In this document: one piece after another, positions 24,258-33,497 of the stretch | How positions within the stretch are numbered: position 1 is the stretch's first letter | Layout of the letters: each line of letters starts with the position of its first letter | The notes under the pieces: generated by a model | The model's input: only the letters and a program-made list of their open reading frames with translations | Database searches by the model: none | Told to the model about the DNA's origin: nothing | Program-made: the position numbers and the translations under genes | Assembly: GCF_005146945.1 (NCBI RefSeq) | Contig: NZ_SWMS01000023.1 | Coordinates: 1 to 64,000, forward strand | Length of the DNA: 64,000 nucleotides | Source: Prauserella endophytica | GTDB taxonomy: Bacteria; Actinomycetota; Actinomycetes; Mycobacteriales; Pseudonocardiaceae | Direction of reading: 5' to 3'

Positions 24258-25337
24258 TCAGCCAACCATGCGCCGGGCGCCGATCAGGTGTCCGTCGCCC
24301 TCCATCGATCGCACATCGACGAGTTGACCCTCGGTCGGCGCATCGACCATCTTGCCCTCACCGACGTACATGCCGACATGGTGGATGTTGCTAGGGTTGC
24401 CAGTGCCGTCATCGTAGAACAGCAGGTCGCCGGGAAGCAGTGCGTCGAGGGAGACCGGCTTGCCCGCCCCCCATTGCTGCCGGCTGGTGCGCGGGATGTT
24501 GATGCCCGCCTGCGCATACGACCACGAGGTGAGACCCGAGCAGTCGAACTCGTTCGGACCGGTAGCCCCCCACTCGTACTCGGAACCACGCCGGGACAAC
24601 GCAGCCTGGAGTGCGTCGTTGGCCGCGCCCGGAGGGCCGAGGTAACTGCCGGAGTCCTGCACCGTTTGAAGCTCTGCCTGCTCGGCCGTGCTGAGGTCGT
24701 CGAGGGCGGCCTCAACCTGTTCGATCTGTTCGTCGAGTCTTGCCTTGCGCCCCTCGAGCGTGCTCACAGCACGCTCTGCTTCGACCGCGGCTTTGCCCGC
24801 CCGCTCCTGCGCTTCCGCAGCAGCGTTGCGGGCTGCATTGGCCTGATCCCTAATGCCGCTGAGCCGGTTCAAGACATCGGAGTTGTTGTTCGCGAGCACG
24901 CCCAGAGCCGACATCTGGTCCAGAAACTCCTGGCTGGAGTCGCTGGTAAGGATCGCCGACCACCGAGCGATACGGCCATTGCGGAAACTCGTGGACGCAA
25001 GGATGTCAACCTCGTCCCGGAATGACATCTCCGCACGCTGTGCCTGCTGCAGGGCTTGGTTCGCCCTGGCGAGTGCGCCGTTGGCATCGGCCAACTCCGC
25101 CTGCCGGCGCGTGAGCTGATCTTGGGCTTCGGACAGGTCTTCCTCGGCATCCGCCGCTTGTGCGCCCAGCTCTTGATAGCGCTCCATGGCGTCCGATGTG
25201 CCGTCCTGTGGCTGCGCGCTGGCAGGGAACGGAGTCAACGCGATCGTCAGCGCCACTGTGGCGACGGCGGTCTTGCTGATGGCGAAGCGGCGTGGGTACG
25301 CAGTCACGAGTGCTGGATCTCCTGGTGGTGTCGGCAT
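24258..25337 (-). CDS. Secreted NlpC/P60 peptidase with coiled coil (RipA-like)
   Basis: This protein of about 359 residues has a signal peptide (ALTIALTPFPASAQ), a long coiled coil (about residues 45-240) and a C-terminal NlpC/P60 domain. Catalytic Cys is in FDCSGLTSWSYAQAG and catalytic His in IHHVGMYVGEG. RipA-like enzymes cut the D-Glu to meso-DAP bond in peptidoglycan. A GTG at 25307 gives a more typical signal peptide and has AGGAG upstream, so the protein may start there instead of at the ATG at 25337. The operator at 25398 lies upstream. Confidence 0.9.
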   Translation of the reverse strand: MPTPPGDPALVTAYPRRFAISKTAVATVALTIALTPFPASAQPQDGTSDAMERYQELGAQAADAEEDLSEAQDQLTRRQAELADANGALARANQALQQAQRAEMSFRDEVDILASTSFRNGRIARWSAILTSDSSQEFLDQMSALGVLANNNSDVLNRLSGIRDQANAARNAAAEAQERAGKAAVEAERAVSTLEGRKARLDEQIEQVEAALDDLSTAEQAELQTVQDSGSYLGPPGAANDALQAALSRRGSEYEWGATGPNEFDCSGLTSWSYAQAGINIPRTSRQQWGAGKPVSLDALLPGDLLFYDDGTGNPSNIHHVGMYVGEGKMVDAPTEGQLVDVRSMEGDGHLIGARRMVG

Positions 25338-25397
25338 TGCTCGCAGGACCGCCCCGCCGGTCCGAGGTCACAGTAGAGTAACGCCGCCGATCTTGTC

Positions 25398-25414
25398 CAC
25401 TAGGAGACCTAGTA
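25398..25414. promoter_or_regulatory. BlaI-type operator 12 (NlpC/P60)
   Basis: The sequence is CACTA-ggagacc-TAGTA, nine of ten arm bases. It lies 60 bp upstream of the NlpC/P60 ATG, in the gap after the MFS gene. Confidence 0.7.
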
Positions 25415-25432
25415 CTAGGCGGGATCAGAGAT

Positions 25433-26680
25433 TCAGCTCACCGTCACAGCGCGGGGTTCCAGCCGGTCGGAGCGATTGAGCACATGCACGCCGGCCGCGC
25501 ACATCCCGCCGACTGCGACGAGTGCCGCCCAAGGTACCCATGGTATTCCGCTGCTTCGTGCGAGATCAAGGGCCGCACCGGTGGCGAGATTACCGACCGC
25601 AATGCCGATACCGCAGATCGTGTTGTAAAGCCCGTAGTGAGTCGCGACGAACCGATCACCTGCCAGCGTGACGATGGTATCCATCTCGAATGGGAACACC
25701 ACCACCGTGCCCAGTGTGAGCAGTGCGACGGATAGGGCCAGCGGCAGGAACGTCCAGACTTGACCCGGCGGGCTCGCCGCCGTGAGCAGCGGGGCGGTAA
25801 AGGCCAGGCCCATCAGCGATAGCCCTACGGTGAGGCACCGGCCATGATCCCAACGTTGGCGGCACCACGCGGTGATTCGCAGCTGCCCCACGATGGCAAG
25901 TATTCCGGATATTCCGAAAAGGATTCCTACCTCGACGGTCCCCACGGTTTCCGAGCCGGCAAGCCTACGTGTCTCCAGCGGCAGCGCCAAGTACACCTGA
26001 AATGACAGCACGTAGGAACCGATCATGGCTGCCGAGAACGCCAGGAACCGGCGGTTGGCCAGCGCGACGCGCCAACCGGCAAGCAGTGAGTCATGCGCGT
26101 CGCGCGAGCGGCGTTCCGGCAATGATCGGATCTGCAGAACGGTCAGAACCAGGAACACGGCCGCGGCGACCAGACACGTGAGCTGGAACGCCACACCGGT
26201 CAAGGCGAGTCCGATCAAGGGGCCCAAGAGAATGCCCGACTGATAGAACACGTTGAACAATGCGAAGGCCTCGACGCGGCGATCTCCGGCATCTGCGGCG
26301 ACATACGCCCGTACAGCGGGGTTGAACAGTGCCCCCGCGAACCCAGTAGCCACTGATGCCACTAGTAGAGCGGGGACAGAGTCGACCAGCCCGAGCATCG
26401 CGAAGCCCCCGGTCCGCAGGGCACAGCCGGCGACAATGAGCGGCTTGTAGCCGAAGCGGTCGGCCAGGCTGCCACCGAGCAGGAACATCCCCTGCTGGGA
26501 GAAGTTGCGGGCGCCGAGGATCAGACCCACCATCCAGCCAGCGAGCCCCAGGCCGAGCGACAGGTGTGCCGCCAGATACGGCATCAGCATGTAGAAGCCG
26601 ATGTTGATCGTGAACTGGTTGAGCGCAAGGAGCTGGACCGGCCGGTCAAACGAGCGGAACTGGCGAAGAACGTCGGTCAT
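25433..26680 (-). CDS. MFS transporter
   Basis: A 415-residue transporter of the major facilitator superfamily with twelve predicted helices and the cytoplasmic loop motif [12 protein letters not shown] between helices 2 and 3. I start at the ATG at 26680, which overlaps the stop of the cysteine-synthase-like gene by 4 bp; the frame upstream of it runs inside that gene. The coupling suggests it exports the amino-acid product of that enzyme, but the substrate cannot be read from the sequence. Confidence 0.88.
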   Translation of the reverse strand: MTDVLRQFRSFDRPVQLLALNQFTINIGFYMLMPYLAAHLSLGLGLAGWMVGLILGARNFSQQGMFLLGGSLADRFGYKPLIVAGCALRTGGFAMLGLVDSVPALLVASVATGFAGALFNPAVRAYVAADAGDRRVEAFALFNVFYQSGILLGPLIGLALTGVAFQLTCLVAAAVFLVLTVLQIRSLPERRSRDAHDSLLAGWRVALANRRFLAFSAAMIGSYVLSFQVYLALPLETRRLAGSETVGTVEVGILFGISGILAIVGQLRITAWCRQRWDHGRCLTVGLSLMGLAFTAPLLTAASPPGQVWTFLPLALSVALLTLGTVVVFPFEMDTIVTLAGDRFVATHYGLYNTICGIGIAVGNLATGAALDLARSSGIPWVPWAALVAVGGMCAAGVHVLNRSDRLEPRAVTVS

Positions 26681-27768
26681 CGATTGGCTCCAGGAGTGGC
26701 TGCGACTGGGTCGACCACGGTCGTGCAGCGAGTCCAACGCTGGACCTCGCGTTCGCGGGGATGCGCGATTGTGTCAGGCTCGGCTGGTGGCGGTGCGTCC
26801 AGCAATCGGTGTTCGGCGCAGAAGGTGTCGTTGTAGACGGTGTCGAAGTAGCGTTGTGGACCGTCGGGGAAGATCGCGGCGATCCGAACGTCTGGGGACT
26901 GGGTACGTGCGAGCCAGCCCGCCACGAGGGCGACAGCGCCGACGCTCCAGCCACCGGTCGCGTACTGGGCGGCCGCGAGCCTGCGACAGGTGATCACAGA
27001 TTCGCCCGGACTTACCCAATGCACCTCGTTGAACGCCTCGTAATCGACGTTGCGTGGATAGATGCTTGACCCTAGACCCCGCATCAGACGGGCACGCGCG
27101 GGCTGGCCGAAGATTGTCGAGCCGACCGTGTCGACGCCGACGAGCTGCAGGTTCGGGTTGACGCGGCGCAACTCCCGCGCCACGCCGGCCGAGTGTCCAC
27201 CAGTGCCCACCGAGCAGACCAGCACATCGATTCGATCGAGCTGCGCGGTGAGTTCGCTGGCAAGCGGCGCGTAGGCGTCCACGTTGTCCGGGTTGTTGTA
27301 CTGGTCCGGGCAGAACGATCCGGGGTTCTCGGCCAGCAACTGCGAGACCCGATCGCGGCGCGCCTGTTGCCACCCCCCGGTGGGGTGGGGACGGTCCACG
27401 ATGTCGACGCGTGCCCCATAGGCGAGCAGCAGGCGGTGCACGATCGGCTCCATGCCCGGATCAGCGACGAGCGCTACCGGATGTCCATACACGATCCCGG
27501 CGAGCGCCAATCCGAGGCCGAGCGTGCCGCTGGTCGACTCGACGATCAGTCCGTCGGGACGTAGCGCGCCACAAGCGCGGGCGCGAGCGACCATGTGCAG
27601 GGCGGGGCGGTCCTTCATCCCGCCAGGGTTCTGACCTTCGAGTTTGGCCCAGAAGCCCTTGCCGTCGTGATTGAACGGCTCGTCGATCCACACCACCGGC
27701 GTATTGCCTACCGTTTCCGCGCGGCGGGCGCGCGCCTGGGCAGGCCGGAGCAGGACAGGCGAAAGCAT
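26677..27768 (-). CDS. PLP-dependent cysteine synthase family enzyme
   Basis: This 363-residue fold-type II PLP enzyme has the motif [14 protein letters not shown], with the Schiff-base Lys in GGMKDR, the substrate loop [12 protein letters not shown] and the phosphate cup [10 protein letters not shown]. Family members make cysteine, cystathionine or diaminopropionate from serine derivatives. The C-terminal 40 residues are unusual, with His and Cys (FCAEHRL). It is translationally coupled to an MFS exporter and preceded by a His-rich exported protein. The upstream operator at 28385 suggests BlaI control of the three genes. The exact reaction is not assignable. Confidence 0.82.
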   Translation of the reverse strand: MLSPVLLRPAQARARRAETVGNTPVVWIDEPFNHDGKGFWAKLEGQNPGGMKDRPALHMVARARACGALRPDGLIVESTSGTLGLGLALAGIVYGHPVALVADPGMEPIVHRLLLAYGARVDIVDRPHPTGGWQQARRDRVSQLLAENPGSFCPDQYNNPDNVDAYAPLASELTAQLDRIDVLVCSVGTGGHSAGVARELRRVNPNLQLVGVDTVGSTIFGQPARARLMRGLGSSIYPRNVDYEAFNEVHWVSPGESVITCRRLAAAQYATGGWSVGAVALVAGWLARTQSPDVRIAAIFPDGPQRYFDTVYNDTFCAEHRLLDAPPPAEPDTIAHPREREVQRWTRCTTVVDPVAATPGANR

Positions 27769-27828
27769 TGAGTTTCCGTTTCTGTGGAGTGCTGAGTTGA
27801 GCTGGACGAAGCAGGACGAAGCCTGCGA

Positions 27829-28254
27829 TCAGCGCCTCAACACGCACAGCGCGTGCAACACACCGCGTCCCCAGCAACCCTCGGGCGCGCACGATCGTAT
27901 TCCGCAGCGCGGTGTTCGCGAGATTCTGCCAGCGGTGCCGCTTCTGCTGAGCAGCACCAGCGGCAACGCGACCGACACGAGAAGCGAACCGTCATGTGAA
28001 CGTGATGGAGCGAGATACTGCGGATGTGCTGAGTGTTCCGAGTGTTCCGGGTCGGTCTCGTGCTCGCAGTTGTTCGACGATTGCTGGTGACCGTGTGTTG
28101 TGACAGCAGCATGTGCTTGATCGGCATGCTCGTGACCATCGATACACGGTGAGGTATGAAGCGCCAGGCACGCGAAGAGCACACCGAGCGCCAACCCGAG
28201 ATGGGCATACACGCGTGCACGCGTCGCGTTCTGCTGACGTCTCACAGTTTCCAC
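27829..28254 (-). CDS. His-rich membrane/exported protein
   Basis: A 141-residue protein. An N-terminal helix (YAHLGLALGVLFACLALH) leads into a His-rich segment (DGHEHADQAHAAVTTHGHQ, then CEHETDPEHSEHSAH), a second hydrophobic segment and a Cys/Arg-rich tail. Such His clusters suggest binding of metals such as copper, zinc or nickel outside the membrane; the plan recalls the DUF6153-like gene at 3253. It starts with GTG (28254 or 28245). It is first in a probable operon with the PLP enzyme and MFS genes, 130 bp after operator 13. Confidence 0.6.
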   Translation of the reverse strand: METVRRQQNATRARVYAHLGLALGVLFACLALHTSPCIDGHEHADQAHAAVTTHGHQQSSNNCEHETDPEHSEHSAHPQYLAPSRSHDGSLLVSVALPLVLLSRSGTAGRISRTPRCGIRSCAPEGCWGRGVLHALCVLRR

Positions 28255-28384
28255 AACCTACCGGTGAACGCGTCGGATCAAGGGAGCCGGACGCCCCGTT
28301 CACCCGGTCGTGGGTCGGACTCATGTCGTGTCACAGTGCAGGTTTTCCTTTGCTGGGTAACAGGTTTACCGCGAATGCATCGTC

Positions 28385-28401
28385 TACTAGGCGCGATCGT
28401 A
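28385..28401. promoter_or_regulatory. BlaI-type operator 13 (His-rich protein/PLP enzyme/MFS operon)
   Basis: The sequence is TACTA-ggcgcga-TCGTA. It lies 130 bp upstream of the GTG at 28254 on the minus strand. Confidence 0.7.
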
Positions 28402-29013
28402 AGATCATCCACATGGGGTGGGCGCCGACCATGCTAGGGACATGAGTCGGGCGCACGCGCAGGTATGTGGCGCAGCGCACCACGTAGTCAACGAGTGCCC
28501 GTCATGCCGGCCGGGTTGATCTTGACGGGCACACCTGATGGTGGCTGTGCAGAGTCGCCGTTCCCTCTGGAAGATGTAGCAGGCCAGTGCGCTGCGACCT
28601 GGCTCGCAGCTCTGGGGAGTGAGGTGCTTGGCGTTCACGATATGGATTGCCAGGCGGAGGAGTCGAGTCATGGCGCAACCGAGCCCCGGCTCGTCAGTCC
28701 CGGGCGGGGGAGTGGAAATCGGACGACGTGCCGTTGACGTGCTCGCCCCGTTACCCGGTCGAGGCCGTCCGGCTATGCCCTTCTGCGGAACAACAACCGG
28801 CAATTAAACATCTGGTGACACTTGCTCGCGAGGCGATCGAGTCGCCGTTTACTGACCCGCCGCGCCGAGCGGGCCCCAGCCCGGCGCGTCGTACGGCCAA
28901 CAGGATCGCCCCGATGAACTCGGGCGCCTCGGAAGCCAGGGTCGCAACCTTCAACTTCGTGGCCGCGAACCGCAGGTGTGAGCGAACGTCCTCGTGACCT
29001 CATAGTGATCACG
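28402..29013. other. Intergenic stretch without a supported gene
   Basis: Open frames are present on both strands but have non-coding composition. A minus-strand fragment near 28950-28850 (APEFIGAILLAVRRAGL) resembles a winged-helix recognition region, which may be a decayed regulator; this is weak. Confidence 0.35.
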
Positions 29014-30093
29014 TCACAGGGGTTCTCTAGACCGCGGATGGTGGAGGCGGATGTTGACCAGCCGCTCCAACGGTCCCCGCCCTAACCGGCGATGCCACAT
29101 CATCGAGACCGCGATCGTACCCGTCGACAGTGCGGCAAGCGGCCAGTTCGAGGTGGGAGACTGGACCGAATCGGGGCCCAGCAAGGCGATCACGACGATC
29201 TGGCCGCTGTAGGCGGTCAACGGCATAGTCCCCGCGGCCGCGAGCGGGTAGCTCGTGATCAGACCCCAATGCCAACGGGCCAGTAGCAGGCATAGACCCA
29301 GGATCGCGACGGCCACGCCGAGTGCACCACCCATGGCGAAGGGGGAAGTGGCGTGAGGCCGTATGGCCAGGAGCACGCCGGGCCATAGTCTGGTGTCCGC
29401 ACCGGCTGAGGACGCGAGCGCCGCTCCGCTCCCGTAAGCCAACGCGGCCATACCGCAGCCGGCGAACACCAGTCCGGCTTGAACATCACGTCGCGGGAGG
29501 GGTAGTCGGCTCAGGGCAAGGCCGGCTAGAAGGTAGCCACAGTAAGCTACTGCGGGGTAGTAGCCGGTGACGAGCTCGCCCACCAGGTAAGTATCGATCG
29601 TGGGCCCCGTTTGGCTGGTGAGCACCTGTCTCAGAGACGCAACAACCAGCGTGCCGAAGAGTAGTGCTGCCGCAGTGCCTACCCAAAGCGTGCGGGTGCG
29701 TGACCACAACAACGGCAACGCGAGGACGAACAACATGCCATAGGTTGGCAAGATCACCGCGACCGGCGACCCGGCTGTCATTAACACCAGGCCTAGTGCG
29801 CAGACCAGAACGGCGCGCAACGCGATTTGGACCCGCAGTGTCCCGCGCGTGTGGTCGGGCGCATTGCCCGTCAGTAGGCCGAGACCGACCCCGGCCAGCA
29901 CTGCGAACAGCACGGCAGATCTCCCGTCGAAAATCCACATCCAACGCGCGCTCGCGCTGGTGGTGTCCGTTTTGTCGGCACCGAGGTGCGCGACGAGCAT
30001 GCCGATGACCGCAACCCCTCGGGCTACGTCGACGCCGACCAGCCGGGGGCGAGCGGCGGCTGGCGGCGCAGCCACGCCAGCGTGTTGGTCCAT
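29014..30093 (-). CDS. DUF418/heparan-alpha-glucosaminide acetyltransferase-like membrane protein
   Basis: A 359-residue polytopic membrane protein with about ten helices. Near the N-terminus it has GVDVARGVAVIGMLVAHLG and DGRSAVLFAVLAGVGLGL, the signature region of the DUF1624/DUF418 acyltransferase-like group. In related proteins this region holds the catalytic residues that move acyl groups across the membrane. The ATG at 30093 follows AGGAG; an upstream start at 30144 is less likely. A perfect operator lies 76 bp upstream. It marks the last operator-linked gene of the region. Confidence 0.78.
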   Translation of the reverse strand: MDQHAGVAAPPAAARPRLVGVDVARGVAVIGMLVAHLGADKTDTTSASARWMWIFDGRSAVLFAVLAGVGLGLLTGNAPDHTRGTLRVQIALRAVLVCALGLVLMTAGSPVAVILPTYGMLFVLALPLLWSRTRTLWVGTAAALLFGTLVVASLRQVLTSQTGPTIDTYLVGELVTGYYPAVAYCGYLLAGLALSRLPLPRRDVQAGLVFAGCGMAALAYGSGAALASSAGADTRLWPGVLLAIRPHATSPFAMGGALGVAVAILGLCLLLARWHWGLITSYPLAAAGTMPLTAYSGQIVVIALLGPDSVQSPTSNWPLAALSTGTIAVSMMWHRRLGRGPLERLVNIRLHHPRSREPL

Positions 30094-30169
30094 GCTCGCT
30101 CCTGTGGGAATTGACTTTGTGGCCGGTGGAGCGAGTTGCCGCACCCCAGGCAGTGAAACCCGTACGATT

Positions 30170-30186
30170 TACTATCGTAGATAGTA
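30170..30186. promoter_or_regulatory. BlaI-type operator 14 (DUF418-like gene)
   Basis: The sequence is TACTA-tcgtaga-TAGTA, perfect in both arms and almost perfectly palindromic through its centre. It is the rightmost copy found in the window. Confidence 0.8.
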
Positions 30187-30249
30187 GCTATGCGGCTTCG
30201 GTCGATGTCCTGGGCCTGTGTGATCCGCTTGGGCTTCGTTCTCATCGCT

Positions 30250-31248
30250 AGCGGGCCGGAGTTTGCGCTCACCCTTCAGCCAGGTGCCGAGATATCCGGT
30301 CGTGATGCGCCATCTCCGAGCCCTGGTCCCAGGTCTGTGTGAGCCGGACAGCCAATGGCAGCTGGCCGAAGCAGGTGGCGAGGGCGTCGCTGACCGCAGC
30401 GGCCGCGTGGCGATCGGGCAGGCGGACGAGCCGGAGGTAGCGGCTGGTGCGACAGACCAGCGTGGCGATCGCTGAGCGGTTGCCACGGCCGACGATGAGG
30501 TCGCCTTCCCAATCTCCGATCCGGGTCCTGTCCGCGACGACGGCCGGGCGCCGGTCGATCGGTGTGCCCGGGATGGTGAACCGCGGTCGGCGTTGGTCAG
30601 GGCGTCGACGGCGTTTGCGCAGCGGCCGACCGGTGCGCAGCCGCTTGGTCAGCTCGCGGGTGAGCCCGCCACGCCCGCCGAGATAAAGCGCCTGGTAGAT
30701 GGTCTCGTGGCAGATGTGCCAGGCTCTCCGGCCCGGAAACTCGGTGCGCAGTCAGGCCGCAATCTGTTCCGGGCTCCATTCAAGCTCCAGCTTGGCCTGC
30801 ACGTGAGCCCGAAGGTCAGCGTTGGCCAGCAGCCGGCCGCGGCGTGGTCGGCGAGCTCGCTCGCGGGCGCGGGCATGGGCTATGTCGCCGTCGTAGGCGC
30901 GATCGTAGGAGGCGGTGTTGCGTCGCAGTTCCGGCTGATCGTGGACGGCGAACGGTCCAGCTGGGCTGCGATCGCGCACACACCGAGACCGTCACGGCGC
31001 AGCGCGGCGATCCGCTGCCGCTCCAGCAGGGATAGGTACCTGCCCGAGTGGGCTCGTTCGGGCAGCGTCAACGGGGGTAGTCCGCCGTTTTCCGCTCGCC
31101 ATCGATAACCGGTCTTACGGCCAATGCCCAGCTGCCGACACGCCTCAACCGTGCCCACACCAGCGGCCAGCAGCTGCCAGTACTCCGACTCGATCTCCAG
31201 CCTGCGCTTGCGTCCACGCCTACCCATCAACACCCCGTATTTGATCAT
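30250..31248 (-). pseudogene. IS30-family transposase, degenerate
   Basis: The N-terminal part (31248 to about 30880) is open and has the IS30 helix-turn-helix plan: GVGTVEACRQLGIGRKTGYRW, then SLLERQRIAALRRDGLGVCAIAAQLDRSPSTISR. The rest is split over frames: LLANADLRAHVQAKLELEWSPEQIA, then the ICHETIYQALY region, RIGDWEGDLIVGRG and an integrase-core stretch with RTSRYLRLVRLPD. At least two frameshifts break the gene, so it should be inactive. It separates the BlaI regulon from the decayed accessory region. Terminal inverted repeats were not resolved. Confidence 0.85.
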
Positions 31249-31263
31249 GGAGTGTTGCGACGA

Positions 31264-31412
31264 GATCTAGAACCCAAGAGACCACCCGGGTCAAGGTTCG
31301 CGAAGCGTTGACACGAGCTAGTCGAGTTGATGTTCAACCAGGCCGAGGTGCATGCCTTCTACGCGGCCATCCACGACCACGAGTTCGACGCCTCGGCCTA
31401 CATCCACGCGTA
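31264..31412 (+). pseudogene. Short 3' gene remnant
   Basis: A plus-strand frame reads VELMFNQAEVHAFYAAIHDH and on to a TAA stop at about 31412. It has a coding-like composition but no start. It looks like the 3' end of a gene cut by the IS30 insertion; the family was not recognised. Confidence 0.35.
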
Positions 31413-31689
31413 ACACACGGCACGACGACGCCCCCTCGACCGTCTTGGCGGAAGTCATGGGGCGTCGCTGCCTCTGAGGCCGGTATCGTCGCTCAAGCAG
31501 GCACGGTGTCTCGCCGAGTCGTCAGGTCTTCCCCGGCGTACGGTCGGCCTGGAGTCGCCGGTCCGTACCACATCCCTACCTTCTCTCGCGTGGATTTCCT
31601 CATGACCGCCGCTCGACGGCACATCCTTGATCGCGATGTAGTCGGCCTCCACCGAGGTCGAGAACAATTGTCCGGACACGCGTGAACTG

Positions 31690-31974
31690 TCATGCCAGGT
31701 ACGTCCCGTTCGGATACCGGACGACCAGGGTGCCGCGCTCAACAAGAATGTTGACGGCTCTCGTCACCGTCTGGGTACTCACGCCGTACTCGCGGGCGAG
31801 TACTGTTCTGCTGGACAACTGATCTTGGAACTCGCCAGATCCAATACGCTCCGCCAGGTGGTCGAGAACCTGCTTGTAGTCGTAGTCGATTCTCGATGGG
31901 TCGAGTGGATAGGTCGGCTTGGGACGAATCGGCATGACGTTGCCGCTGCCGCTGCCGTCCTGTTCAGGGTTCAC
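31690..31974 (-). CDS. Small GntR-type winged-helix regulator
   Basis: A 94-residue protein comprising only a GntR winged helix: RIDYDYKQVLDHLAERIGSG, then LAREYGVSTQTVTRAVNILVERG and the wing LVVRYPNGTYLA. No effector-binding domain follows. I start at the GTG at 31974, after GAGG, overlapping the end of the upstream gene by 11 bp, so the two are coupled. Small GntR proteins of this type commonly regulate integrative elements in actinobacteria. Confidence 0.78.
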   Translation of the reverse strand: MNPEQDGSGSGNVMPIRPKPTYPLDPSRIDYDYKQVLDHLAERIGSGEFQDQLSSRTVLAREYGVSTQTVTRAVNILVERGTLVVRYPNGTYLA

Positions 31975-32401
31975 GGTCGCCTCGCTCGATCTCTTCTTCA
32001 CGGTCATGGGCAACCATGAACATTTGGCCGGCGAGTGACACGAGCGAGCCCGCCACGCGCTCAAGCTCGCGGTACCCATATGGGCGTTCAGCGGCCTGCA
32101 GGCGCTCAAGGGTACTCACCATGAATTCGCACTGCCTCTGTATCCAGTCATCTTGGTACTTGTCGTGCGCCTCGAACATGGCCTGCAGGAGCTCTGGGTC
32201 GTGTCCTTCAGCAGGTACCGGCGGCATGGAGTCCAGCCAGTCAGTCTGAACGAGCGCCCCGAGATCACGTCGTGCTTTTGCGACCTTGGCTTCATCCTGA
32301 CGGTTCTCCAGCGCTCGCCAAAGGATCCACCAGTCGTATGGGGTCATCGGGGCGAAGCTCCAACCGCCCGCTCCGTAGAAGGTGTTCGCGTGCATCGACA
32401 T
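31964..32401 (-). CDS. Hypothetical protein coupled to a GntR regulator
   Basis: A 145-residue soluble, helical protein rich in Trp near the N-terminus (TPYDWWILWRALENRQDEAKVAK), with long amphipathic helices. GGAGGTAGCTC precedes the ATG, so translation should be strong. It is divergent from the GntR gene at 32497, across a region full of inverted repeats, and is followed by a second GntR gene. I do not recognise a domain. Confidence 0.65.
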   Translation of the reverse strand: MSMHANTFYGAGGWSFAPMTPYDWWILWRALENRQDEAKVAKARRDLGALVQTDWLDSMPPVPAEGHDPELLQAMFEAHDKYQDDWIQRQCEFMVSTLERLQAAERPYGYRELERVAGSLVSLAGQMFMVAHDREEEIERGDREP

Positions 32402-32440
32402 GAGCTACCTCCTCATCTATCTTTGCAGGTCAGGATAGCA

Positions 32441-32503
32441 GCTCATATGGGCGCATATGAGCCCATGTAGGCAAGTAGTCGCACATCTGGGCCCTAATGT
32501 GCG
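32441..32503. promoter_or_regulatory. Two inverted repeats in a divergent GntR promoter
   Basis: GCTCATATG and CATATGAGC flank a 4-base centre (32441-32462). CGCACAT and ATGTGCG flank a 10-base centre (32480-32503), and the latter overlaps the start codon of the plus-strand GntR gene. These are probable GntR operators. Confidence 0.6.
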
Positions 32504-32760
32504 CCCTTGTGTGGGAAGACCGCAGCTCGCGTATCGACCATGAATCGCTGGAACAGCACCTGTGGGAGCAGGTAGCCGATGACTTACGCACCATGATCGG
32601 CTCCCGCAAACTGCCACCTGGCGCGAAGCTGCCGAACGAGCGCGAGCTGGCGGAGCTGTACGCGGTGAGCAGGCCGACTACTAGGCGGGCCGTCTTCGAG
32701 CTGCGGAAAGAGGGCTTGCTGATCGTGGTCACTGGCAAAGGGACGTTCGTGCGGCGCTGA
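32497..32760 (+). CDS. Small GntR-type regulator
   Basis: An 87-residue winged-helix protein: SLEQHLWEQVADDLRTMIGSR, then NERELAELYAVSRPTTRRAV and the wing GKGTFVRR. It is clearly paralogous to the 49495 gene: both share a W-[ED]-[DN]-R, RIDH and WEQVAxDLR pattern. The ATG lies inside one arm of an inverted repeat, implying autorepression and perhaps a leaderless or short-leader mRNA. Confidence 0.8.
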   Translation: MCALVWEDRSSRIDHESLEQHLWEQVADDLRTMIGSRKLPPGAKLPNERELAELYAVSRPTTRRAVFELRKEGLLIVVTGKGTFVRR

Positions 32761-33497
32761 ACGCCCGTGAATCCTGACCAGGGCAAACGTGTGCCGACGA
32801 TCTCCATTCGTGTGGATGGACGGCCATACAGGCGACTATCCGATGGGGCAATCCCGGTAGCGTCACGACCGACAAGACCTCGCGAAGCCGCGATGCGGGA
32901 CGAGCTGGATCAGCGCGAGCCTCTAGTCCAGGCATCGCCGATGCACCGACCGGGCCTTCTGCTGGTAGGATTTAAGGCGGTCGTTCAGGCCGAGGGTGGT
33001 GCCGGTGAATGCCGTGACGGCGGACACTCTCCGGCCGAGCGGGGCTGTGTTAAACGCCTGTGCTTGGTCGCTAGGTCGCTCGACCCGACCGGCAAGGGCC
33101 AGGTCTTGGGGAGGTCAGCGATATCGCCGACCCTCGCCGTCGCGCACAATGGGCGCGATGAAGATCAACTGGGTATGCGTCGGCTGCGGGCCGCCGTGCG
33201 GGGACCGTTTTGCTAGCGGCCAGCGTCGGCGATAGTGATGGGCGCAATGCTAGACGCGCAATGTGTACCGGGTGCTCGTAGGTCCGCGAGGGGTATGCGG
33301 TGTCGAAGCCAATGCGCCGGACGAGGATCTTCGCCCGGTCGCGGCACGCCGAACTGGTGGTCGTGTCTTTCCGTCCGTTGGCGCGTGTACTCACGGTAGT
33401 CGGCTCGACTCGTCGCTTGACCACCTACGATACCGGCGCCAAGACCGTGGCCGATCTCGGCGCCCGCAACCAGCACGACTGACACCCCTGAAAGAGC
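32761..33497. other. Stretch without a supported gene
   Basis: Frames here (for example plus 32767-33216) have a non-coding composition and no recognisable motifs. It sits between a GntR gene and a truncated glycosyltransferase and is probably debris. Confidence 0.4.

Noticed and set aside
24051-25025. 324-residue plus-strand frame
   Set aside because: Mostly antisense to the NlpC/P60 gene, which has clear catalytic motifs.
32676-32692. TACTA half-site inside the 32497 GntR gene
   Set aside because: No matching second half at the right spacing; coding sequence.
32767-33216. 149-residue plus-strand frame after the GntR gene
   Set aside because: Composition and lack of motifs suggest a random open frame.
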